From Mycobacterium sp. E787 (GTDB lineage Bacteria > Actinomycetota > Actinomycetes > Mycobacteriales > Mycobacteriaceae): a stretch of DNA of 64,000 bases. The translations under genes and the position numbers were made by a program. Location: NCBI RefSeq assembly GCF_001668725.1, contig NZ_LZKL01000124.1:53720-117719 (forward strand), written 5' to 3'. Position 1 is the stretch's first letter. Each line of letters starts with the position of its first letter. The notes under the pieces are model-generated. The model had not been told where the DNA came from. It saw only the letters and a list, made by a program, of their open reading frames with translations, and made no database searches. Below are positions 17,128 through 25,896 of this stretch, piece after piece.

Positions 17128-18255
17128 TTGACTGTATTGACAAAACTTCATCAAAATTCATCACCCACATTGCGCCTCCTGGTCGGGGCGCTGCTGTTGA
17201 CCTTGGGATGCGCCGGTGGGCTCGCGGTGTCCGCGTCCAAGACGGTGACGCTGACGGTCGACGGCGTCGCGATGCGGGTGACGACAATGAAGTCGCGGGT
17301 GATCGACATCGTCCGGGAGAACGGCTACAACGTCGACGAGCGCGACGACCTGTACCCGGCCGCCGATGTGCAGGTCCACGACGCCGCCGACATCGTCCTG
17401 CGGCGCAGTCGGCCCCTGCAGATTTCGCTGGACGGCCGCGACGCCAGGCAGGTGTGGACGACGGCGTCGACCGTCGACGAGGCGCTGGCGCAGCTCGCCA
17501 TGACCGACACCGCCCCGGCGGCCGCCTCGCGCGGCAGCCGGGTGCCGCTGGCGGGGATGACGCTGCCGGTCGTCAGCGCCAAGACGGTGCAGATCAACGA
17601 CGGGGGCGCGGTCCGCACCGTGCACCTGCCGGCGCCCAACGTGGCGGGGCTGTTGAACGCCGCCGGCGCGCCGCTGCTGGAGAGCGACCAGGTGACACCC
17701 GGCGCCGCCTCGCCGATCGTCGACGGGATGCAGATCCAGGTGACCCGCAACCGGATTCAGCGGATCACCGAGCGGATTCCGCTGCAGCCGCCGGCGCGCC
17801 GGATCGAGGACCCTGGGATGAACGTCAGCCGCCAGGTCGTCGAGGACCCGGGCAGCCCGGGTATGCAGGACGTGACGTTCGCGGTGGCCACGGTCAACGG
17901 CGTCGAGACGGGGAGGCTGCCGGTCGCCAACACGGTGATCACCCCGGCCCGTGAGGCGGTGGTGCGCGTGGGCACCAAGCCCGGCACCGATGTGCCCCCG
18001 GTGAGCAACGGGTCGGTCTGGGACGCCATCGCGGGCTGCGAGGCCGGCGGCAACTGGGCGATCAACACCGGCAACGGGTATTACGGGGGTGTGCAGTTCG
18101 ACCAGGGCACGTGGGAGCGCAACGGCGGGCTTCGGTTCGCCCCGCGCGCCGACCTCGCCACCCGCGAAGAGCAGATCGCCATCGCCGAGGTGACCCGGCA
18201 ACGCCAGGGCTGGGGCGCCTGGCCGGTGTGCAGCGGAAGAGCTGGTGCAAGCTGA
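17128..18255 (+). CDS. rpfB: Resuscitation-promoting factor RpfB
   Basis: 375 residues. Exported muralytic enzyme that cleaves peptidoglycan and promotes regrowth of dormant cells. Order: signal/anchor (about 14-35, with Cys28 in a weak lipobox), three DUF348 repeats, a G5 domain (about 205-285), and the lysozyme-like RPF domain (about 295-370) with the catalytic Glu in AGCEAGGNWAINTGNG. TTG at 17128 gives a basic N-region; TTG at 17170 would match the shorter M. tuberculosis start. First gene of the rpfB-ksgA-ispE operon. Confidence 0.95.
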   Translation: MTVLTKLHQNSSPTLRLLVGALLLTLGCAGGLAVSASKTVTLTVDGVAMRVTTMKSRVIDIVRENGYNVDERDDLYPAADVQVHDAADIVLRRSRPLQISLDGRDARQVWTTASTVDEALAQLAMTDTAPAAASRGSRVPLAGMTLPVVSAKTVQINDGGAVRTVHLPAPNVAGLLNAAGAPLLESDQVTPGAASPIVDGMQIQVTRNRIQRITERIPLQPPARRIEDPGMNVSRQVVEDPGSPGMQDVTFAVATVNGVETGRLPVANTVITPAREAVVRVGTKPGTDVPPVSNGSVWDAIAGCEAGGNWAINTGNGYYGGVQFDQGTWERNGGLRFAPRADLATREEQIAIAEVTRQRQGWGAWPVCSGRAGAS

Positions 18256-19166
18256 CCATCCGGCTCCTCGGGCGTACCGAGATCAGGCGGCTGGCCAAAG
18301 AACTGGAATTTCGGCCACGGAAGTCACTGGGGCAGAACTTCGTCCACGACGCCAACACGGTGCGCCGGGTGGTTGCGGCGTCCGGCATCGGCCGGTCCGA
18401 CCACGTCCTCGAGGTCGGTCCCGGCCTCGGTTCGCTGACGCTGGCGCTGCTGGACCGGGGCGCCACCGTCACCGCCGTGGAGATCGACCCGGTGCTGGCC
18501 GGCCGGCTGCCGCAGACGGTCGCCGAGCATTCGCACAGTGAGGCCCAGCGGCTGACGGTCCTCAACCGCGACGTGTTGACCCTGCGCCGCGCCGAGGTGT
18601 CCGGCGAACCCACCGCCCTGGTCGCCAACCTGCCCTACAACGTGGCGGTTCCGGCGTTGCTGCATCTGCTCGCCGAATTCCCGTCCATTCGTGTCCTCAC
18701 GGTGATGGTGCAGGCCGAGGTGGCAGAGCGGCTCGCCGCCGAGCCGGGCGGCAAGGACTACGGCGTGCCCAGCGTGAAGATCCGGTTCTTCGGGCGGGTG
18801 CGTCGGTGCGGCATGGTGTCGCCGACCGTCTTCTGGCCGATTCCGCGCGTCTATTCCGGTTTGGTTCGCATCGACCGGTATCCGACCTCGCCGTGGCCGA
18901 CCGACGAGGCGTTCCGGCGGCGGGTGTTCGAGCTGGTGGACATCGCGTTCGCCCAGCGGCGCAAGACGTCGCGCAACGCGTTCGCCGAGTGGGCGGGCTC
19001 GGGCAACGAATCGGCGAATCGGTTGCTGGCCGCCAGCATCGACCCGGCCCGTCGCGGCGAGACCCTGTCGATCGACGACTTCGTGCGATTGTTGCGGCGG
19101 TCCGGCGACGCACACGGCCCCGATGACACACTGCCGCACGTCCCGGGCCATGCTTCGGCGAGCTGA
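18228..19166 (+). CDS. ksgA: 16S rRNA dimethyladenosine transferase KsgA (RsmA)
   Basis: 312 residues; dimethylates two adjacent adenosines near the 3' end of 16S rRNA in ribosome maturation. Motifs: KSLGQNFVHDANT, LEVGPGLGSLTLAL (SAM), NLPYNVAVPAL (catalytic) and FAQRRKTSRNAF. No ATG is available; GTG at 18228 overlaps rpfB by 28 bases, and the conserved sequence begins at once after it (KLTIRLLGRTEIRR). A CTG at 18252 is the other option. Translation is likely coupled to rpfB. Confidence 0.93.
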   Translation: MQRKSWCKLTIRLLGRTEIRRLAKELEFRPRKSLGQNFVHDANTVRRVVAASGIGRSDHVLEVGPGLGSLTLALLDRGATVTAVEIDPVLAGRLPQTVAEHSHSEAQRLTVLNRDVLTLRRAEVSGEPTALVANLPYNVAVPALLHLLAEFPSIRVLTVMVQAEVAERLAAEPGGKDYGVPSVKIRFFGRVRRCGMVSPTVFWPIPRVYSGLVRIDRYPTSPWPTDEAFRRRVFELVDIAFAQRRKTSRNAFAEWAGSGNESANRLLAASIDPARRGETLSIDDFVRLLRRSGDAHGPDDTLPHVPGHASAS

Positions 19167-19234
19167 CCGGGCGCAGTTGCGTGTGGTTCGCCTGCCGCAG
19201 CGATAGTCTGCTGCCGTGGCTGACGGGGCTTATC

Positions 19235-20197
19235 GTGTCTGACGGCAACACCGCCGCGCAGTGGGTGCCTACAGGGTCCGTCACGGTGCGCGTGCCCGGG
19301 AAGGTCAACCTGTACCTGGCGGTGGACGATCGCCGCGAGGACGGCTACCACGAGCTGACGACGGTGTTCCAGGCCGTTTCGCTGCTCGACGAGGTGACCG
19401 TTCGCAACGCCGACGTGCTGACGCTCGAGCTCGTCGGGGAGGGCGCCGGGACGCTGCCCACCGACGAGCGGAACCTCGCCTGGCGGGCGGCCGAGCTCAT
19501 GGCCGACCACGTCGGCCGGGCGCCCGACGTCTCGATCATGATCGACAAGTCCATTCCGGTGGCCGGCGGCATGGCGGGCGGCAGCGCCGACGCGGCGGCG
19601 GTGCTGGTCGCGATGAACTCGCTGTGGGAGCTCAACGTGCCGCGCCGCGACCTGCACATGCTCGCGGCACGGCTGGGCAGTGACGTGCCGTTCGCGCTGC
19701 ACGGCGGCACCGCGCTGGGAACCGGGCGCGGCGAGGAGCTGGCCACCGTGCTGTCGCGCAACAGCTTCCACTGGGTGCTGGCGTTCGCGCATGGCGAGCT
19801 GCTCACCCCGGACGTCTTCGCCGAGCTGGACCGGCTGCGGGAGGCCCCCCGAAAGGGCAAGGTTCCGCCGCGGCTCGACGAGCCCGGCCCGGTGCTGGCG
19901 GCCCTGGCGGCCGGGGACCCGGAGCAGCTGGCCCCCCTGCTGGGCAACGAGATGCAGGCGGCCGCGGTGAGCCTGAACCCCGCCCTGCGCAACGCCCTGC
20001 GCGCCGGCGTCGAGGCCGGCGCCCTGGCCGGCATCGTGTCCGGCTCGGGGCCGACGTGCGCGTTCCTGTGCACGTCGGCGGCCGAGGCGGTCGACGTCGG
20101 GACCCGGCTGTCGGGCGAAGGCGTCTGCCGCACCGTCCGCGTCGCCAGCGGGCCGGTGCCGGGCGCCCGCGTGGTTCCGGCGTCGACCGGGGTGTGA
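19235..20197 (+). CDS. ispE: 4-diphosphocytidyl-2-C-methyl-D-erythritol kinase IspE
   Basis: 320 residues; GHMP kinase of the MEP isoprenoid pathway. ATP loop PVAGGMAGGSADAAAV, N-terminal VRVPGKVNLYLAV and C-terminal GIVSGSGPTCAFL identify it. GTG at 19235 gives MSDGNTAAQWVPTGSV; GTG at 19265 (MPTGSVTVRV) matches the M. tuberculosis annotation and is about equally likely. It starts 68 bases after ksgA in the same operon. Confidence 0.94.
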   Translation: MSDGNTAAQWVPTGSVTVRVPGKVNLYLAVDDRREDGYHELTTVFQAVSLLDEVTVRNADVLTLELVGEGAGTLPTDERNLAWRAAELMADHVGRAPDVSIMIDKSIPVAGGMAGGSADAAAVLVAMNSLWELNVPRRDLHMLAARLGSDVPFALHGGTALGTGRGEELATVLSRNSFHWVLAFAHGELLTPDVFAELDRLREAPRKGKVPPRLDEPGPVLAALAAGDPEQLAPLLGNEMQAAAVSLNPALRNALRAGVEAGALAGIVSGSGPTCAFLCTSAAEAVDVGTRLSGEGVCRTVRVASGPVPGARVVPASTGV

Positions 20198-20222
20198 GAT
20201 CCCACTCACAGCGCGCCACGGT

Positions 20223-20251
20223 TTGGCAGTTACTTAAGAGGAGTTTAAGAT
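20223..20251 (+). promoter_or_regulatory. SigA-type promoter for pks16
   Basis: TTGGCA (20223-20228), 17 bases, TAAGAT (20246-20251): near-consensus housekeeping promoter in the 256-base gap after ispE. The leader to the GTG would be about 195 bases. The nearby CTTAA/TTAAG repeat could be an operator. Confidence 0.65.
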
Positions 20252-20453
20252 AACTCGCGGTGACGAGCAGCGGTGAGCACGACCAATCCATTCCGTTGTC
20301 CGCCGGGCATCCCGGCGGACTCCTCGGCTCATCACCGGTTCGAGACCTAACCGCTGCGCAACTGTGCTCGCGCGCCTGCTACACAGCGGCGCCCAGCGGG
20401 CGGAACATGAGAATCCGGACCTTGCGGAGATTGCCGGAACCGAGGAGGTTTTT

Positions 20454-22088
20454 GTGAGCAGGTTTACCGACAAGATGTTCCGCAATGCGCGCACCGCGAC
20501 GACGGGCATGGTCACCGGTGAACCGCACGCACCCGTCCGGCACACCTGGGGCGAGGTGCACGAGCGCGCCCGCCGCATCGCCGGCGGCCTGGCCGCCGCG
20601 GGCATCGGCCTCGGCGACGCCGTCGGCGTGCTCGCCGGCTTCCCGGTGGAGATCGCCCCGACGGCGCAGGGGCTGTGGATGCGCGGCGCCAGCCTGACCA
20701 TGCTGCACCAGCCGACGCTGCGCACCGATCTCGCGGTGTGGGCCGAGGACACCATGACCGTCATCGGCATGATCGAGGCCAAGGCCGTCATCGTCTCCGA
20801 GCCCTTCCTGGTCGCCATCCCGGTGCTCGAGGAGAAGGGCATCAAGGTCCTGACGGTCGCCGAGCTGCTGGCGTCGGAGCCGATCGACCCGGTCGAGGTG
20901 GGCGAGGACGACCTTGCGCTGATGCAGCTGACGTCCGGTTCGACCGGTTCGCCCAAGGCCGTCCAGATCACCCACCGCAACATCTACTCCAACGCCGAGG
21001 CGATGTTCATCGGCGCGCAGTACGACGTCGACAAGGACGTCATGGTGAGCTGGCTGCCCTGCTTCCACGACATGGGCATGGTCGGCTTCCTGACCATCCC
21101 GATGTACTTCGGCGCGGAGCTGGTCAAGGTCACCCCGATGGACTTCCTGCGAGACACGCTGCTGTGGGCCAAGCTCATCGACAAGTACAAGGGCACCATG
21201 ACCGCGGCGCCCAACTTCGCCTACGCGCTGCTGGCCAAGCGGCTGCGCCGCAACGCCAAGCCGGGCGACTTCGACCTGTCGACCCTGCGGTTCGCGCTGT
21301 CCGGCGCGGAGCCCGTCGAACCCGCCGACGTCGAGGACCTGCTCGACGCGGGCAAGCCGTTCGGCCTGCGGCCCTCGGCGATCCTGCCGGCCTACGGCAT
21401 GGCCGAGACGACGCTGGCCGTGTCGTTCTCGGAGTGCAACGCCGGCCTGGTCGTCGACGAGGTCGACGCCGACCTGTTGGCGGCCCTGCGCCGGGCCGTG
21501 CCCGCCACCAAGGGCAACACGCGGCGGCTGGCCACGCTGGGTCCGCTGCTGAAGGACCTCGAGGCGCGCATCATCGACGAGAACGGCAACGTGATGCCCG
21601 CGCGCGGCGTCGGCGTCATCGAGCTGCGCGGCGAGTCGCTGACGCCCGGCTACCTCACCATGGGCGGCTTCATCCCGGCCCAGGACGAGCACGGCTGGTA
21701 CGACACCGGCGACCTCGGCTACCTCACCGAACAGGGCCACGTCGTGGTCTGCGGCCGCGTCAAGGACGTCATCATCATGGCCGGCCGCAACATCTACCCG
21801 ACCGACATCGAGCGGGCCGCCGGGCGCGTCGAGGGGGTCCGGCCGGGCTGCGCGGTCGCGGTGCGCCTGGATGCCGGCCACTCCCGCGAGACGTTCGCCG
21901 TCGCGGTCGAGTCCAACGCCTGGCAGGACCCGGCCGAGGTGCGCCGCATCGAGCACCAGGTCGCCCACGAGGTGGTGGCCGAGGTCGACGTGCGGCCGCG
22001 CAACGTCGTGGTGCTCGGTCCCGGCACCATCCCGAAGACGCCGTCGGGCAAGCTGCGCCGCTCCACGTCGGTCAGCCTGGTCAGCTAG
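20454..22088 (+). CDS. pks16: Fatty-acyl-AMP/CoA ligase Pks16
   Basis: 544 residues; adenylate-forming enzyme of the FadD family, despite its polyketide name (Rv1013). Core motifs: LTSGSTGSPKAVQITH (about 155-170), YGMAETTLAVSF, YDTGDLGYL and GRVKDVIIMAGRN, ending with the conserved lysine in PKTPSGKLRR. The GTG start follows GAGGAGG by five bases. The acyl substrate is not known. It converges with a TetR gene across a hairpin. Confidence 0.92.
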   Translation: MSRFTDKMFRNARTATTGMVTGEPHAPVRHTWGEVHERARRIAGGLAAAGIGLGDAVGVLAGFPVEIAPTAQGLWMRGASLTMLHQPTLRTDLAVWAEDTMTVIGMIEAKAVIVSEPFLVAIPVLEEKGIKVLTVAELLASEPIDPVEVGEDDLALMQLTSGSTGSPKAVQITHRNIYSNAEAMFIGAQYDVDKDVMVSWLPCFHDMGMVGFLTIPMYFGAELVKVTPMDFLRDTLLWAKLIDKYKGTMTAAPNFAYALLAKRLRRNAKPGDFDLSTLRFALSGAEPVEPADVEDLLDAGKPFGLRPSAILPAYGMAETTLAVSFSECNAGLVVDEVDADLLAALRRAVPATKGNTRRLATLGPLLKDLEARIIDENGNVMPARGVGVIELRGESLTPGYLTMGGFIPAQDEHGWYDTGDLGYLTEQGHVVVCGRVKDVIIMAGRNIYPTDIERAAGRVEGVRPGCAVAVRLDAGHSRETFAVAVESNAWQDPAEVRRIEHQVAHEVVAEVDVRPRNVVVLGPGTIPKTPSGKLRRSTSVSLVS

Positions 22089-22114
22089 CTTTCGTCGGCC
22101 GCGCCGCCCTTGCG

Positions 22115-22174
22115 GCGAGCGTGCGCACATTGCCATGGTTTGCGGCGTGTCGTCGTACCGACACGCACGCTCGC
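22115..22174. terminator. Nested inverted repeats between convergent genes
   Basis: Outer arms GCGAGCGTGCG (22115-22125) and CGCACGCTCGC (22164-22174) are perfect over 11 bp. Inside lies GCGTGTCG-TCGTAC-CGACACGC (22145-22166), an 8-bp stem whose right arm overlaps the outer arm, so two folds compete. It separates pks16 from the TetR gene. Confidence 0.55.
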
Positions 22175-22193
22175 CATAGCGGAGGACTCCGCG

Positions 22194-22802
22194 TCACGCC
22201 AGCGGGGCCAGCCCCGACCGCACGAGGTCCAGGCACTCGGCGGTGATCGCCGCCAAACTTCCGGTGCAGCCGTCTCGCCCCCAACTCTCCACCGCGACGA
22301 CCAGCGCCGCGGCCAGCGTGGCGCCCGCGACTTTGGCGATCAGATCGATGTTCGCCATGTCGGGGTGGCGCTGGGTGACGAAGTCGGTGAACACCGCGGC
22401 GAACGACGACTGAACCACGCGCAGATGCCCGGCGATCTGCTCGCCGGTGATCAGTTCGGCACGGGCCAGCGCGGCCTGCCGGACCACTTCGACGTCGTGG
22501 GGGAAGCTTTCGACGCTGGCAAACACCGCCTCGAACAGCGACTCGGAGCGCGGACGCCGCGCGAGCGCGTCGGCCAGCCATTCCACCTGGGTGTCGTAGT
22601 CCTGGAACAGCACGGCTTCCTTGGAGGGAAAGTGCCGGAAGAAGGTGCGCTCGGTGACTCCGGCTTCCCGCGCGAGCTCCTGCACCGTGACGTTGCCGAA
22701 CCCCTCGCTGGCGAACCTCTTCAAGGCCACCTGCCGCAGCGCCTCGTGGGTCCTGCTGTGGCGCAGCTTGTGCAGATTCGTCCGCTCGCTCATACCTCGC
22801 AT
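22194..22802 (-). CDS. TetR-family regulator divergent from FAD oxidoreductase
   Basis: 202 residues. N-terminal HTH with VTVQELAREAGVTERTFFRHF, then an all-helical ligand domain. ATG at 22802 or, three codons later, at 22793. Divergent from the phytoene-desaturase-like gene with a 12-bp palindrome between them, so it probably represses that gene and itself. The pair is not part of the M. tuberculosis order pks16-pth and looks like an insertion. Confidence 0.88.
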   Translation of the reverse strand: MRGMSERTNLHKLRHSRTHEALRQVALKRFASEGFGNVTVQELAREAGVTERTFFRHFPSKEAVLFQDYDTQVEWLADALARRPRSESLFEAVFASVESFPHDVEVVRQAALARAELITGEQIAGHLRVVQSSFAAVFTDFVTQRHPDMANIDLIAKVAGATLAAALVVAVESWGRDGCTGSLAAITAECLDLVRSGLAPLA

Positions 22803-22848
22803 CCCATCACACGGGACGAACTGTCAGTCCCGACGCCTTTTCAATTGA

Positions 22849-22860
22849 GTCAGTACTGAC
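22849..22860. promoter_or_regulatory. Palindromic candidate TetR operator
   Basis: GTCAGTACTGAC is a perfect 12-bp palindrome midway between the two divergent starts. A half-site TGTCAGT recurs at 22822-22828. Layout is typical of a TetR operator. Confidence 0.65.
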
Positions 22861-22910
22861 ATATATTGAGGACCGCCGGTGACGGGTGCCTCGTAGAAGG
22901 AGCATCAGCG

Positions 22911-24476
22911 ATGACGGATTATGACGCGATCGTGGTCGGGGCCGGCCACAACGGGTTGACCGCGGCGGCGGTTCTGCAGCGCGCCGGCATGCGCACGCTG
23001 TGCCTGGAGGCCAACACCTACAGCGGCGGAATGGCGGCCACGGTCGAGTTGATCGACGGATTCCGTTACGAGATAGCCGGCTCGGTGCAATTCCCCACCG
23101 CCCCCGCGATCACCAAAGAGCTCGGGCTGGACACGCTGCCCACCGTCGACGCCGAAGTCCAGTCGGTCAATCTCGGCGACAACGGCGAAGAACCCATGAT
23201 CTTTTACCGCGATCCGATGAAGCTGATGACCCACCTCGCCGAGAAACTCGGGACCGACGCCGTCACGGGCATGGCCGAGATGATCGGCTGGAGCCAGGGG
23301 CCGGCGAAAGCGCTGGGCCGCTTCGAGGTGCGCACGCCGCCCAAGACGATCGACGAGATGTACGCCTGCGCCGCAAACGAATTCGAGCGCAGGGCCATCC
23401 ACGAGGTGCTGTTCGGGACGGCGATGGACGCCATCGACCGCTTCCTGCCCGACAAGGACAAGCATGCGGTGCTGCGCGGGATGCTCGCCTTCCTCGCCAT
23501 CAACTCCACGTACCGCGGGCCCTACACCCCCGGCAGCGCAACATGTTTGGCGTTCGCGCTCGCCGTCCCGAACGAGGGCGCGGCCATGATGACGAAGCTC
23601 GAGGGCGGGATCGGCGCACTGGGCCAGCACCTGCACGACCTGTTCGTCGCACACGGGGGCGAGATCAGGTATCGCGCCAAGGTCGAGAAGATACTCGTCG
23701 ACGACTTTTCCGTGACCGGCGTGCGACTGAAGGACGGCTCCCAGATCAGCGCGCCCATCGTCGTGTCGAACCTGTCGCCCGACTTGACCCTGATCGACCT
23801 GGTCGGCGCCGAGCATCTGCCCGCCGACCTGGTCACCCGGCTCAGCGGGCGCGACCACCGGGCGTCGTTCGTTCAAATCCACTTCGCGCTCGACGGCTTG
23901 CCGGAATTCGCCCCGCCCTACGACTTTCTCAACGAACCCGGGATGCAGTCGTCCATCGGCATCTTCGGCTCGCCGGAAGAACAGCAGCGCCAATGGGAGG
24001 AGTGCAGGAGGGGGATCATCCCCGACAACCCGTCGATGGGCATGCAGATACCGTCCGTCCACGATCCCGGCATGGCGCCCCCGGGCAAGCACGCGGCGAG
24101 CGCGTTCGCCTACGCGTTCCCGGTGGAAACGAGCCGCGACCTGCACGGTCAACTCAAGAACGTGATGGCGGAGAAGGTCATCGACAAGATCACCCGCTAC
24201 GCACCCAACTTCCGCGACATCCAGATCCGGCACATCACGTTCGCGCCCTATCACATGCAGACGATGTTCGCCGCGCCCTCCGGCGACTTCTGCCACGGCC
24301 TCCTGCATCCGGACCTGATGGGGCCCAACCGGCCCGGGCCCAAGGGCTTCCTCGACATGCCCATCGGCATCGACGGGCTGTACCTGGGTGGCGCGGGATG
24401 CCATGGGGGCCCGGGGATCACGTTCACCCCCGGCTACAACGCGGCCCACCAGGCGCTGGAGGACATCTCGCGGTGA
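22911..24476 (+). CDS. Phytoene-desaturase-like FAD/NAD(P) oxidoreductase
   Basis: 521 residues. N-terminal FAD motif DAIVVGAGHNGLTAAAVLQ with EANTYSGGMA (about 5-45), and a C-terminal FAD segment GLYLGGAGCHGGPGITFTPGYNAA, as in the CrtI/amine-oxidase-like superfamily. AAGGAG nine bases upstream supports the ATG. Relatives act on carotenoids, retinoids or other lipids; no carotenoid genes are nearby, so the substrate is open. It converges with pth over 22 bases and is probably repressed by the divergent TetR. Confidence 0.88.
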   Translation: MTDYDAIVVGAGHNGLTAAAVLQRAGMRTLCLEANTYSGGMAATVELIDGFRYEIAGSVQFPTAPAITKELGLDTLPTVDAEVQSVNLGDNGEEPMIFYRDPMKLMTHLAEKLGTDAVTGMAEMIGWSQGPAKALGRFEVRTPPKTIDEMYACAANEFERRAIHEVLFGTAMDAIDRFLPDKDKHAVLRGMLAFLAINSTYRGPYTPGSATCLAFALAVPNEGAAMMTKLEGGIGALGQHLHDLFVAHGGEIRYRAKVEKILVDDFSVTGVRLKDGSQISAPIVVSNLSPDLTLIDLVGAEHLPADLVTRLSGRDHRASFVQIHFALDGLPEFAPPYDFLNEPGMQSSIGIFGSPEEQQRQWEECRRGIIPDNPSMGMQIPSVHDPGMAPPGKHAASAFAYAFPVETSRDLHGQLKNVMAEKVIDKITRYAPNFRDIQIRHITFAPYHMQTMFAAPSGDFCHGLLHPDLMGPNRPGPKGFLDMPIGIDGLYLGGAGCHGGPGITFTPGYNAAHQALEDISR

Positions 24477-24498
24477 CCGCGCAGAAACCGGCGGTCGC

Positions 24499-25074
24499 CT
24501 ACCAGGCGTGGACGCGGTTCTGCGCCGGCTCCAGGCCCAGTTCGATGAGCAACTCGGTGGCGTCGGCGGCCTGTTCGCAGATCGTCGGGACCTCGGCGCG
24601 CTCGGCGGCGGTGAAGTTCTCCAGCACGAAGGCCGCCGGGTCCTTGCGACCGGGCGGCCGGCCTATCCCGATGCGCACACGCTGAAAGTCCTTGCTGCCC
24701 AACGCCGCCGCCACCGAACGCAGCCCGTTGTGGCCGCCTTCACCGCCGCCGATCTTGAGCCGGATGTTGCCGAACTCCAGGTCAAGGTCGTCGTGGATGA
24801 CGATGATGTCAGCCGGGGCAACCGAGTAGAACTTCGCCAGCGGCCCCACCTGGCGGCCGGACTCGTTCATGAAACACCGCGGCTTCGCCAGCAACACCGC
24901 GCGCCCGGCCAGCCGGCCGCTGACAACCTCCGCGCCGGATTTCTTGTGCGGCTTGAACTTCGCGCCCAGCCGCGCCGCGAGCAGGTCGGCGACCATGAAC
25001 CCGAGGTTGTGCCGGGTGCGGGCGTAGTTGTCTCCGGGATTGCCCAGGCCGACCACCAGAAGCGGTTCGGCCAC
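24499..25074 (-). CDS. pth: Peptidyl-tRNA hydrolase
   Basis: 191 residues; frees tRNA from stalled peptidyl-tRNAs. Motifs VGLGNPGDNYARTRHNLGF (with the catalytic His), CFMNESGRQVG and IHDDLDLEFG with GGGEGGHNGLRS are all present. Twelve bases downstream of rplY, the standard actinobacterial pair (Rv1014c-Rv1015c). Confidence 0.97.
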   Translation of the reverse strand: MAEPLLVVGLGNPGDNYARTRHNLGFMVADLLAARLGAKFKPHKKSGAEVVSGRLAGRAVLLAKPRCFMNESGRQVGPLAKFYSVAPADIIVIHDDLDLEFGNIRLKIGGGEGGHNGLRSVAAALGSKDFQRVRIGIGRPPGRKDPAAFVLENFTAAERAEVPTICEQAADATELLIELGLEPAQNRVHAW

Positions 25075-25086
25075 GTCGCGAACCGC

Positions 25087-25749
25087 CTACTCGGACTCGT
25101 CGCCGGAGGCCTCGGCCTCGCCGCCCTCTTCGGCCGCGGGGGCCGCTGCTTCGCCCTCGGCGGCCTCGCCGGCACCCTCTTCCGCGAGGTCCGCGGCCGT
25201 CGGCGCGTTCACCACGTTGACCACCAACAGGTCGGGGTCGGACACCAGGCTGACGCCCTTCGGCAGCGTGATCTGCCCGGCGGTGAACTGGGTGCCCGGA
25301 GGCGCGTCTTCGACGGACACGGTCAGCTGCTCGGGAATCGACATGGCCTCGGCCTCGATCTCGATGGTGTTGGTCTCCTGGGTGACCAGGGTGTCGGGAC
25401 CGGCCTCGCCCTCGACGACGACGTTGACCTCCACGTGGACCTTCTCACCGCGGCGCACGACCACCAGGTCGGCGTGCTGAATGGTGCGGCGGATCGGGTG
25501 GATGTCGAGCGCCTTGGTCAGCGCCAGCTGTTCCTTGCCGGCGATGTCGAGCGTCAGCACCGCGTTGGTGCCCGAGTGCCGCAGCACCGCCGCGTAGTCG
25601 TGGCCGGGCAGTTCCAGGTGCTGGGGCTCGGCGCCGTGACCGTACAGGACGGCGGGAATCTTGCCGTCGCGCCGGGCCCGGCGCGACGCGCCCTTGCCGG
25701 TCTCGGTACGCACCGTCACCGCGAGTTGGTTGACTGCTGACTTGGCCAT
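25087..25749 (-). CDS. rplY: Ribosomal protein bL25, CTC/TL5 form
   Basis: 220 residues; binds 5S rRNA in the large subunit. Residues 1-95 form the L25 domain (VRTETGKGASRRARRDGKIPAVLYG), residues 100-190 the TL5/CTC beta domain, and an acidic Ala/Glu-rich tail ends the protein. Start is ATG with an AGGAG-like site. Operon with pth. Confidence 0.96.
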   Translation of the reverse strand: MAKSAVNQLAVTVRTETGKGASRRARRDGKIPAVLYGHGAEPQHLELPGHDYAAVLRHSGTNAVLTLDIAGKEQLALTKALDIHPIRRTIQHADLVVVRRGEKVHVEVNVVVEGEAGPDTLVTQETNTIEIEAEAMSIPEQLTVSVEDAPPGTQFTAGQITLPKGVSLVSDPDLLVVNVVNAPTAADLAEEGAGEAAEGEAAAPAAEEGGEAEASGDESE

Positions 25750-25896
25750 CGTGTCGCTCCTGTGTGCTTCTCGTTCGGGGCACGGCCAGGTCGCGACTCA
25801 AGAGTCGGTCTCCGTCGATAACGGTGTGCTAGCACCCTCGCCGTGACGCCCGGCCAGGGTAGCGCATCGGTACGGCAGAGCGGAAATTGAACTCGG

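Noticed and set aside
20379..22136. 585-codon minus-strand frame over pks16
   Set aside because: His/Arg/Gly-rich shadow of the ligase gene.
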